Shown: piece by piece, positions 1 to 5,261 of the stretch
How positions within the stretch are numbered: position 1 is the stretch's first letter
Layout: each line of letters opens with the position of its first letter
Source: Phycisphaerae bacterium
Lineage (GTDB): Bacteria; Planctomycetota; Phycisphaerae; SM23-33
Direction: 5' to 3'
Assembly (NCBI GenBank): GCA_030628445.1
Contig: DAOVQV010000121.1
Location: 1 to 5,450, forward strand
Length of the DNA stretch: 5,450 nt
Translations under genes and position numbers: made by a program
The notes under the pieces: generated by a model
Seen by the model: only the letters and a program-made list of their open reading frames with translations
Database searches by the model: none
Told to the model about the DNA's origin: nothing

Positions 1-1499
1 GGGACGTCGTGCCTCTGTCCACAGCGGATTATTTCTCTTACGAGGCGCAGTACGGCAGGATGAGCGGGGGTGAACAGCGGCGCGACCCGTTCGTTCCCGC
101 GGTCGACCGCCAGCGTGTACTGCACCAGGTCGTTGGTGCCAATCGAGAAGAAGTCCACTTCCTTGGCGAAGGCGTCCGCCTGCAGCGCGGCCGAGGGCGT
201 CTCGACCATCATCCCGATCGGCACGTCGTTTCTGTGCTCGACGCCTTCTTCTTCCAGATCCTCCGCAACGTCGCGGACGATGGTCTTGGCCTGGCGCAGC
301 TCCAGCAGGTTGGTTATCAGTGGGAACAGCAAGGACGCGTCGGAATCCACGCTGGCCCGCAAGATCGCCCGAAGTTGCGTCCGGAACATCGGAAGGTTCT
401 TCAGACAGAACCGGATGCTCCTGCACCCCAGGAACGGGTTTCTCTCCGGGATGCGGGCGCGGTCCTGGGTGTATTTGTCCGCCCCCAGGTCAAGCGTTCG
501 TATGGTCACCGGCTTCCCGCCGCACTCCTCTATGACCTGCCGATAGGCGTGGTAGTGTTCTTCTTCGTCCGGCTCTTCGTCGGCGCCGAGGTAGAGGAAT
601 TCCGTTCGATAAAGACCTATCCCGTCGCCGCCTTTTTCCAGAACGGCCTTGGCTTCGTCGGGGAACTCGATGTTCCCGAGGAGTTTTATTTCGTGCCCGT
701 CGGCGGTGATCGCCGGTAAGTCGCGAAGTGCATCGAGGTCGTGGATGAACTCGATTTGCTGTGCGGCGAACTGCTCGTAGTTCTCGATGGTCTGCGGGTC
801 GGGATTGATCACGACGACGCCTCGCGTCCCGTCAATGATTACCGTATCGCCGCCGGAGGCCTCTGCCGTTACGTCGTTCAGGCCCACCACCGCGGGTATC
901 CCCAGCGCCTTGGCGACGATGGCGGTGTGGGATGTCTGTCCGCCGGCGTCGATGGCCAGTGCGAGTATGTGCTCGCGGTCCATTCCGGCCGTTTGCGAAG
1001 GCGTGAGGTCGTGAGCCAGGACAATCACGTCGCTGTCCAGGTTCGCCAGCGACTTATGCCGCTGACCGGTCAGGTTATGCAGCAGGCGCCTTTCTATGTC
1101 GTAAACGTCCTTTACCCGGTCGGCGAAATAGCGTGAGGGCATGGACGTGAATTCCTTGGCGTATCCATGCCCGACCGTAGCCACGGCGTACTCGGCGGTG
1201 ACGTTGGTGACCAGGATGGCATCGGAGAACTTCTTGAGCATTACCTTGTCGTCGAGCATCCCCAGGTGGAAATCGAAGATCTTGGCCGTCTCCTTACCGA
1301 GCTTTTCGACGCTGCGAGCCTGAAGGTCCAGGATCTCTTTTTTGGAAACCTTGATGGCCTCTTTAAGCCTGTTGAGCTCGGCGCTGGCCTGACCGGCGGG
1401 GACGTGGCGTTCGGGAATATCGAATTCCTCCATGTCGATAACCACCGCGCGTGCGACAGCCACTCCGGGTGAAACGCCTATGCCCTTCTTGGTTATCAT
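1..1499 (-). CDS. ptsI: Phosphoenolpyruvate-protein phosphotransferase (PTS enzyme I), 3' end cut by window edge
   Basis: Enzyme I is the cytoplasmic first step of the phosphotransferase system: it autophosphorylates on histidine from PEP and passes the phosphate to HPr. My reading of the minus strand from the ATG at 1497-1499 gives 499 uninterrupted codons. The N-terminus (MITKKGIGVSPGVAVARA) is typical of EI, with no GAF domain in front, so this is ptsI-like rather than ptsP-like. The phosphohistidine motif GGQTSHTAIVAK contains His191 (codon 927-929). Further on come TIRTLDLGADK, RNPFLG, LRAILRAS, MMVETPSAA and DFFSIGTNDLVQYTLAVDRGNE, the PEP and magnesium site of the TIM barrel. E. coli EI has 575 residues, so roughly 75 are missing here, including the catalytic cysteine (MCGE motif) that should lie just outside the window. 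The Shine-Dalgarno is weak: GGAG at 1519-1522 is 19 nt from the ATG. ptsI follows ptsH but is separated from it by the 155-bp element. Product call is very secure. Confidence 0.96.
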   Translation of the reverse strand, partial: MITKKGIGVSPGVAVARAVVIDMEEFDIPERHVPAGQASAELNRLKEAIKVSKKEILDLQARSVEKLGKETAKIFDFHLGMLDDKVMLKKFSDAILVTNVTAEYAVATVGHGYAKEFTSMPSRYFADRVKDVYDIERRLLHNLTGQRHKSLANLDSDVIVLAHDLTPSQTAGMDREHILALAIDAGGQTSHTAIVAKALGIPAVVGLNDVTAEASGGDTVIIDGTRGVVVINPDPQTIENYEQFAAQQIEFIHDLDALRDLPAITADGHEIKLLGNIEFPDEAKAVLEKGGDGIGLYRTEFLYLGADEEPDEEEHYHAYRQVIEECGGKPVTIRTLDLGADKYTQDRARIPERNPFLGCRSIRFCLKNLPMFRTQLRAILRASVDSDASLLFPLITNLLELRQAKTIVRDVAEDLEEEGVEHRNDVPIGMMVETPSAALQADAFAKEVDFFSIGTNDLVQYTLAVDRGNERVAPLFTPAHPAVLRLVREIIRCGQRHDV

Positions 1500-1541
1500 T
1501 TTCCGCAGTTTGGCTCTTCTCCAGTTGTAGGCGGCGCGTTA

Positions 1542-1566
1542 GAGCAATTTAAGATTTTCTGTTCCG
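1542..1566 (+). repeat. Left terminal inverted repeat of the MITE-like element
   Basis: This copy begins GAGCAATTT and ends TGTTCCG. Compared with the right copy it differs at five positions (counted from the flanking TA: 8, 12, 15, 19 and 20). Confidence 0.75.
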
Positions 1567-1671
1567 TCCTGGCTGGCTGCGGCTTCGGCTGACTTCGTCA
1601 GGCTGCATCGGCAACCCACTGGGTTTCCTGCTTCGCCTTCCTTGTCAGCCTTGTCCTCGCTCGGCCATCAC

Positions 1672-1696
1672 CGGAACATTAAACCTCAAAGTGCTC
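1672..1696 (-). repeat. Right terminal inverted repeat of the MITE-like element
   Basis: Read on the minus strand it begins GAGCACTTT and ends TGTTCCG. Its outermost G completes the TAG stop codon of ptsH. In a minus-strand transcript two of the five mismatches to the left copy become G-U wobble pairs, so the ends can still fold together. Confidence 0.75.
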
Positions 1697-2001
1697 TAGG
1701 TGTCCGTTGCGGATTCGGTCTGCTCGATTTCCATCTCGCCGAACCCATCCTCGAACAGCGGTGCAATCGCGTCCATGGCCTCGTCTGCATCATCCCCGTC
1801 GATGACGATCTTCAGGACCGTCCCTTTTGTCGCGGCCAGGCGCATCACCGACATAATGCTCTTGGCGTCGACGGTCAGTGCGATGTTGGATATTTCAATC
1901 TTGCTGTTGAATCGGTTTGCTAATTCCACCATCTGCATCGCCGGGCGGGCGTGCAGTCCGTATTTGTTGATAATCGTGACTTCTTTGTTGACTATTGCCA
2001 A
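1696..2001 (-). CDS. ptsH: Phosphocarrier protein HPr
   Basis: HPr is the small cytoplasmic carrier that takes phosphate from enzyme I and hands it to EIIA proteins. The 101-residue product contains the active-site motif GLHARPA with His17, and KSIMSVM with Ser48. Ser48 is equivalent to the regulatory Ser46 phosphorylated by HPr kinase/phosphorylase in other bacteria. The C-terminus (FGEMEIEQTESATDT) extends about a dozen residues past the usual 85-90-residue family length. No ATG or GTG exists in a suitable place; I chose TTG at 1999-2001 because it is the only usual start codon between the ptsN stop and the first conserved strand (EVTII). Its Shine-Dalgarno is weak (GCGGAA next to it; a GGAG overlapping the ptsN stop is too distant). 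The frame stays open upstream to an ATG at 2193, but that stretch is a shadow of ptsN. The stop TAG straddles the boundary of the MITE-like element. Family is certain; the start is moderately sure. Confidence 0.93.
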   Translation of the reverse strand: MAIVNKEVTIINKYGLHARPAMQMVELANRFNSKIEISNIALTVDAKSIMSVMRLAATKGTVLKIVIDGDDADEAMDAIAPLFEDGFGEMEIEQTESATDT

Positions 2002-2029
2002 TTCCGCTGCATCGCCGCCAAGTGGGCTC

Positions 2030-2497
2030 CTAGGCCAGCTCGTCGGCGTCCTTGAGAAGCTCGATGATCTGTTCCTTGCTGTCGCTTTGGCGAAGCCATT
2101 TGCGGAAGTTGTCCCGCTGGATGTGTTTGAATATCGTCTCCATCGCCTGGAGGTGCTCGTCGGGGTTGTCCGGAGAAGAAAGAAGCAGGACAACCGAATG
2201 GACGGGCTTGGAGTCCAACGCGGCGAAATCTATCCCTTCGCTGGAACGCCCTATCGTCCCGACGGGCTTCTTGATGCACTTGAGTTTTGCGTGGGGTAAC
2301 GCCACGCCCTTCCCGATGCCCGTCGTCGCCTGCGATTCCCGCTCCAGCACCACCTTGATGATCTCATCGCGGTTCTTCTTGGGGAAGGCACCCGCCGCGG
2401 CGAGCGATTCGATCAGCTCCACGATGGCCTCGTCGCGAGTAGTCCCCCCAAGCTGCGAGACGATCGCGTCAGTAACCATAATGTCCGATAGCTTCAT
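2030..2497 (-). CDS. ptsN: PTS EIIA component of the Ntr/fructose family (PtsN-like)
   Basis: This EIIA accepts phosphate from HPr. In the nitrogen PTS of Proteobacteria the protein is an output regulator that binds targets such as potassium transporters and kinases rather than feeding a sugar permease. The 155-residue product is one complete EIIA-2 domain: an N-terminal helical part with DEAIVELIESL (residues 22-32), then the signature GIGKGVALPHAK with phosphoacceptor His69 (E. coli PtsN uses His73), then the HSVVLLLSSPDNPDEHLQ strand-loop (residues 99-116). No EIIB or EIIC domain is fused or adjacent, which favours a regulatory role. The ATG at 2495-2497 has a good Shine-Dalgarno (AGGAG, 2504-2508, 6 nt away). 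The stop lies 28 nt before the ptsH start, so the two genes are surely cotranscribed. A fructose-specific EIIA is the alternative, but the hpf neighbour favours PtsN. Confidence 0.93.
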   Translation of the reverse strand: MKLSDIMVTDAIVSQLGGTTRDEAIVELIESLAAAGAFPKKNRDEIIKVVLERESQATTGIGKGVALPHAKLKCIKKPVGTIGRSSEGIDFAALDSKPVHSVVLLLSSPDNPDEHLQAMETIFKHIQRDNFRKWLRQSDSKEQIIELLKDADELA

Positions 2498-2503
2498 ACT
2501 GCG

Positions 2504-2508
2504 CTCCT
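2504..2508 (-). promoter_or_regulatory. Ribosome binding site of ptsN
   Basis: AGGAG on the minus strand, 6 nt before the ATG. It is one of the few strong Shine-Dalgarno sequences in the window and fixes the ptsN start. Confidence 0.75.
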
Positions 2509-2551
2509 GTTACGGGTTCTGTTCGGGTCCCAAAGCACCTAAGCCCGAGTC

Positions 2552-2580
2552 AGTGTACCGATTTGCCCGCTGTGTGGCAA
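2552..2580 (-). promoter_or_regulatory. Candidate sigma-70-type promoter for ptsN-ptsH-ptsI
   Basis: In the 112-bp gap between hpf and ptsN the minus strand reads TTGCCA (-35, 2575-2580), a 17-bp spacer, then TACACT (-10, 2552-2557). Five of six and four of six bases match the sigma-70 consensus. Transcription would start near 2545, leaving a leader of about 48 nt. The same -10 hexamer appears in the candidate promoter of the DUF502 gene. It would let the PTS genes be expressed apart from hpf. Prediction from sequence only. Confidence 0.45.
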
Positions 2581-2609
2581 AGCTGGTTGCGGGATTGTCC
2601 GGTCTTCAG

Positions 2610-2933
2610 CTACTGCGTCATGCCCAGGCCGTGACCCGGTCCCTGGTGATTGCGGACTTTATCCTTGTGGCGCCGCAGTTGCCGGGAGATCTTGTTGAGG
2701 CACCCATCTACGCAGGTGTACATGTCTTGGTTGCGGTCGGAGGCCACAAACGTGTGCTTCCGTCGCGCTTGGACGACGAATTCGACCATGGCCTGGTCCG
2801 CCTCGATGTCGAGCGTGACATCGATTGACTGGATATCGTCGAAGATTCGCGTCAGCTTTGCCGCTTTCGATTCGACATACTGCTTGATCGGCTCAGTCGC
2901 TTCCATGTGCCTGGCTTTGATCCTGATGTTCAC
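2610..2933 (-). CDS. hpf: Ribosome hibernation-promoting factor / sigma-54 modulation protein (short form)
   Basis: HPF binds the 30S decoding region of idle ribosomes and prevents translation in stationary phase or stress. The 107-residue product aligns over its length with short HPF/RaiA proteins: MNIRIKARHMEATEPIKQYV at the start, the basic patch QARRKHTFVASD (residues 56-67), DMYTCVDGCLNKISRQLRRHKDK (residues 70-92) and a short Gly/His tail. It lacks the second, dimerising domain of long HPF. The frame can be read from a GTG at 2951, but I prefer the GTG at 2931-2933: it has a strong Shine-Dalgarno (TAAGGAG, 2940-2946, 6 nt away), and its product begins where the family begins. The longer frame would put that Shine-Dalgarno inside the gene and overlap the DUF502 stop. 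The gap to the upstream DUF502 gene is only 14 nt, so the two are coexpressed. hpf next to ptsN is a classic arrangement in rpoN loci, though no rpoN is seen here. Confidence 0.93.
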   Translation of the reverse strand: MNIRIKARHMEATEPIKQYVESKAAKLTRIFDDIQSIDVTLDIEADQAMVEFVVQARRKHTFVASDRNQDMYTCVDGCLNKISRQLRRHKDKVRNHQGPGHGLGMTQ

Positions 2934-2939
2934 AGGTGT

Positions 2940-2946
2940 CTCCTTA
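2940..2946 (-). promoter_or_regulatory. Ribosome binding site deciding the hpf start
   Basis: TAAGGAG on the minus strand lies 6 nt before the GTG at 2931-2933 and just beyond the DUF502 stop codon. It argues for this GTG rather than the upstream GTG at 2949-2951. Confidence 0.75.
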
Positions 2947-2947
2947 C

Positions 2948-3709
2948 TCACTGCTTGTCCGAATCGCCCGGTAAGTCACCCGCGGCGTCGCCGGCGGCCG
3001 CTGTAAGCTGCTCACGAGGCGGCATGATCACGCCGCCGCTTACCGTAAACCGCAGGGCCTCGTCGATACTTATGGGCAGCTCGATGATCTCCTCTTTCCT
3101 GACGGTAATTGTATAGCCCGTAAACGGCGTGGGGCTGGAAGGAATAAAGACCGTCACCAGGTCCGAGCTTAACTTCTCGGTGAGCGTGCGCATCGACTCG
3201 CCGGTCAGCAGGCCGACCGACCAGATCCCCTTGCGCGGGTATTCGACGGCCACCACGTCGGAGAACTTCATCCGCCGCTGGGTGAACAGAAAGTCCGTCA
3301 CCTGCTTGACGAACGGGTAAACCTGGCGGACCACCGGCGTGCGGAAAAACGCTTGCTCCGTTACGTGCCAGACGCTCCTGCCAACGAAGCTGGTGATAAA
3401 CCGCCCGACGAAGTAGATCACCGCCAGCGCGAGTACGAAACCGATCCAGGACAGCTTATAGGTCCGCCAATAGGCCTTGACGACATTCCAGTCGGCCTCG
3501 CCGCCTTTGAGCGTAAAGCTGTCATCTCCCATTACGTAGTGGTACTGGACAATAGTCCACTGCGCAGCGGTGTTCATGTACTTCCCAAGGTAGTTCTGGA
3601 CGAACATGAAGACAACGATGATGAACCATACGGTCAGAAGTGTCGGTACAAGCACGGCCAGGCCGCGGACGAAGAACCGCTTGAAATCGCTGATAAAACC
3701 CTCGGGCAT
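2948..3709 (-). CDS. DUF502 family membrane protein
   Basis: This 253-residue protein belongs to the DUF502 family of bacterial and plant membrane proteins, whose biochemical function is not settled. Two hydrophobic segments are visible, about residues 14-38 (VRGLAVLVPTLLTVWFIIVV) and 87-110 (SWIGFVLALAVIYFVGRF). Family landmarks are RGLAVLVPTLLT near the start, TPVVRQVYPFVKQVTDFLF (residues 124-142), and the C-terminal soluble part with FIPSSPTPFTGYTI (residues 188-201) and LPISIDEALRF..SGGVIMP (residues 211-230). A low-complexity acidic tail follows. The roughly 45-residue loop between the membrane segments, with many aromatic residues, probably faces outside the cytoplasm (inference). The start is the ATG at 3707-3709; the Shine-Dalgarno is poor, and a nearby upstream ATG is followed at once by a stop. 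It heads the minus-strand operon, 14 nt before hpf, downstream of a good promoter candidate. A membrane role linked to dormancy is only a guess from hpf. Confidence 0.9.
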   Translation of the reverse strand: MPEGFISDFKRFFVRGLAVLVPTLLTVWFIIVVFMFVQNYLGKYMNTAAQWTIVQYHYVMGDDSFTLKGGEADWNVVKAYWRTYKLSWIGFVLALAVIYFVGRFITSFVGRSVWHVTEQAFFRTPVVRQVYPFVKQVTDFLFTQRRMKFSDVVAVEYPRKGIWSVGLLTGESMRTLTEKLSSDLVTVFIPSSPTPFTGYTITVRKEEIIELPISIDEALRFTVSGGVIMPPREQLTAAAGDAAGDLPGDSDKQ

Positions 3710-3773
3710 TTACATGTATTCCCGCGACTTACCGGGCCTGGGATCCACCCCCAATCCCCGCCGCACGCCAACA

Positions 3774-3802
3774 AGTGTATTGTCAACCCGCGCTGACGTC
3801 AA
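3774..3802 (-). promoter_or_regulatory. Candidate sigma-70-type promoter for the DUF502-hpf operon
   Basis: On the minus strand TTGACG (-35, 3797-3802) is followed by a 17-bp spacer and TACACT (-10, 3774-3779). Start would be near 3767, giving a leader of about 58 nt. The -35 overlaps the 8-bp palindrome TGACGTCA (3794-3801). A perfect TTGACA (3781-3786) lies within the spacer but has no -10 at a proper distance. Confidence 0.5.
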
Positions 3803-3839
3803 GCACGCCCGCCCCGACATCGCATATATCCGCCCGCCC

Positions 3840-3870
3840 TTGACACGCACGAGCCTTTGGCGTAGGTAAT
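3840..3870 (+). promoter_or_regulatory. Candidate promoter for ackA
   Basis: A perfect TTGACA (3840-3845) stands upstream of ackA, followed after 19 bp by GGTAAT (3865-3870). The long spacer and weak -10 make this a tentative call. Transcription would start near 3877 with a leader of about 60 nt that includes the GC-rich palindrome GCCCGGGC (3879-3886). Confidence 0.35.
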
Positions 3871-3926
3871 GGGCCTTGAGCCCGGGCGCCTCGGAAAAAC
3901 GAGCCGGAACTAACTATCTTAAAATC

Positions 3927-3931
3927 AGAGG
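3927..3931 (+). promoter_or_regulatory. Ribosome binding site of ackA
   Basis: AGAGG lies 6 nt before the ATG at 3938-3940 and supports that start. Confidence 0.6.
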
Positions 3932-3937
3932 CTTACG

Positions 3938-5161
3938 ATGAGAATATTCGTCGTCAACTGCGGGAGCAGCTCCATCAAGTACCAACTGTTCGACATGACC
4001 GACGAGTCGGTCCTCGCCGCGGGCCTCCTGGAGCGGGTCGGGACCGGCGAAGCTGTCCTTCATCACACCACCGGCGTCCCCGGCGAGACAAAAACCATAG
4101 ACGCCCAGGTGCCCGTCCCGGACCACGCCGCCGGGTTGAAGATAATCATAGACGCCCTGGTCGATCCCGCCGCCGGCGTCCTGGACAGCGTCGATCAGAT
4201 CGACGGTGTCGGGCACCGCGTCGTACACGGCGGACAGAAGATCACCGGCTCGGGGCGTATCGACGATTCGCTTATTACCGTCATCCGCGAAAACGCCGCA
4301 CTGGCGCCGCTGCATAACCCCCCGAACCTTTCCGGGATCGAAGCAGCCATCTTGGCAATCCCAAACACCCCGCAGGTGGCGGTGTTCGACACCGCCTTTC
4401 TCGCCACGCTGCCGCCCCGCGCGTACCGATACGCCGTCCCTCACGATTGGTACACCGAATACCACGTCCGCAAGTACGGGTTCCACGGGACCTCCCATCG
4501 CTACGTGACGCTGCGAGCGGCCGAGCTGTTGGGCAAGCCCACCGAGGAGGTCAACCTTATCACCGTGCATCTGGGCAACGGCTGTTCGATGACGGCCGTC
4601 GCCGGCGGGGCCGCCGTTGACCATTCCATGGGAATGACGCCGTTGGAAGGGCTGGCGATGGGCACGCGCAGCGGCGACATCGACCCGGCCATCATCCTGC
4701 ACATGCTGTGGCGGGGCATGTCGGGGCAGCAGATAGACCACGCGCTGAATAAGAAGTCCGGGCTGCTGGGCGTCTCCGGGGTGAGCAATGACATGCGCGA
4801 CCTGCTGGCGGCCGCTGCGGACGGTAACGAGCGAGCGGAACTGGCCGTCGATATCTTCGTCTATCGAATCGTCAAGTACATCGGGGCGTATTATGCGATT
4901 CTACCGGGCGTCGACGCGGTGGTGCTTACCGGCGGGATCGGCGAGAACGCCGTCACCGTCCGCCGGCGTATCTGTCGGCCCCTCGCCGCCCTCGGCGCCG
5001 TCCTGGACGAGCAGCGCAACGCCGATACGATCGGCGGCGCCTCCGGGCCGATCACCACCGACGAGTCGTCCCTGTCCGTCTGGGTCATCCCCACAAACGA
5101 GGAACTCATGATCGCCCGCGACACGCAGACCATCGTCGCCGGACAAAGCGCCAAAAGCTGA
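3938..5161 (+). CDS. ackA: Acetate kinase
   Basis: Acetate kinase reversibly transfers phosphate between ATP and acetate, making ATP and acetate from acetyl phosphate during fermentative growth, or activating acetate. The 407-residue product is full length for the family (about 400). It starts with the phosphate-binding VNCGSSSIKYQLF (Asn7, Ser10, Ser12, Lys14). It then shows GHRVVHGG with Arg94, HNPPN with His126, FDTAF with Asp151, YGFHGTSHRYV with His183, HLGNGCSMTA, GMTPLEGLAMGTRSGDIDP with Arg244, LTGGIGENA (residues 330-338) and PTNEEL with the metal-binding glutamate at 388-389. These match the catalytic residues known from the Methanosarcina enzyme, so it should be active. Phosphotransacetylase (pta), its usual partner, is not in the window. 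ackA is divergent from the DUF502-PTS genes and has its own candidate promoter. No stem with a T-run follows it. Acetate kinase is far likelier than a butyrate or propionate kinase, given the residue match and length. Confidence 0.97.
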   Translation: MRIFVVNCGSSSIKYQLFDMTDESVLAAGLLERVGTGEAVLHHTTGVPGETKTIDAQVPVPDHAAGLKIIIDALVDPAAGVLDSVDQIDGVGHRVVHGGQKITGSGRIDDSLITVIRENAALAPLHNPPNLSGIEAAILAIPNTPQVAVFDTAFLATLPPRAYRYAVPHDWYTEYHVRKYGFHGTSHRYVTLRAAELLGKPTEEVNLITVHLGNGCSMTAVAGGAAVDHSMGMTPLEGLAMGTRSGDIDPAIILHMLWRGMSGQQIDHALNKKSGLLGVSGVSNDMRDLLAAAADGNERAELAVDIFVYRIVKYIGAYYAILPGVDAVVLTGGIGENAVTVRRRICRPLAALGAVLDEQRNADTIGGASGPITTDESSLSVWVIPTNEELMIARDTQTIVAGQSAKS

Positions 5162-5261
5162 TCCTTCGACATGCTCAGTGCAGCCCTGCGCGCGCAGAAT
5201 AGGCCCCAGACCTCAGACTCCAGGGAATAGTCCGCGCGATTGGTCTCCTGAGCCGCTGGGA
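5162..5261. other. Convergent intergenic region without a clear terminator
   Basis: This 100-bp gap separates the ends of ackA and the opposite gene. Directly after the ackA stop comes TCCTTCGACATGCTCAG (5162-5178), which resembles one arm and loop of a widespread intergenic hairpin repeat of the form CCTTCGACA-GCTCAGG. A perfect 12-bp palindrome CTGCGCGCGCAG follows at 5186-5197. Neither is followed by a T-run, so intrinsic termination is not evident. No reading frame here looks like a gene. Confidence 0.4.

Larger units (their letters stand above)
1540..1698. mobile_element. MITE-like element (155 bp plus TA duplications) with terminal inverted repeats, between ptsH and ptsI
   Basis: The element occupies 1542-1696 and is flanked on both sides by TA (1540-1541 and 1697-1698). 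Counted from the TA, its ends TAGAGCAATTTAAG and, read inward on the other strand, TAGAGCACTTTGAG match at 22 of 27 positions, both finishing with TGTTCCG. The 105-bp interior codes for nothing I recognise but holds small hairpins: CTGAC-TTC-GTCAG at 1589-1601 and AACCC-ACT-GGGTT at 1613-1625. A short, non-coding, TA-flanked element with inverted ends is what a non-autonomous relative of Tc1/mariner-IS630 transposons looks like (family knowledge). No transposase is present in the window, so the parent element is unknown. The first bases of the element form the stop codon of ptsH. A structured intergenic repeat of the REP type is the alternative; copy number in the genome would decide. Confidence 0.72.

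Noticed and set aside
9..1136. Long plus-strand open frames across the first 1.1 kb
   Set aside because: They are antisense to ptsI, whose conserved motifs appear throughout the minus strand.
1542..1696. CRISPR repeat, tRNA or small protein gene in the ptsH-ptsI gap
   Set aside because: There are only inverted ends and small hairpins, no regular direct repeats, no cloverleaf, and no frame with a credible start and ribosome binding site.
1696..2193. 165-codon open frame reaching upstream of HPr
   Set aside because: The first 64 codons lie opposite phase within ptsN and have no HPr-like content; HPr begins around 2001.
2498..2609. Terminator or sigma-54 promoter between hpf and ptsN
   Set aside because: I found no GC stem with a T-run and no GG-N10-GC pair that fits a sigma-54 site; a sigma-70-like site fits better.
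3914..4741. 275-codon open frame on the minus strand inside ackA
   Set aside because: It is antisense to a clearly conserved acetate kinase and its composition (runs of G, R, D, V) is that of a GC-rich shadow frame.
5186..5197. Palindrome CTGCGCGCGCAG as an intrinsic terminator of ackA
   Set aside because: No T-run follows on either strand and the palindrome leaves no proper loop.
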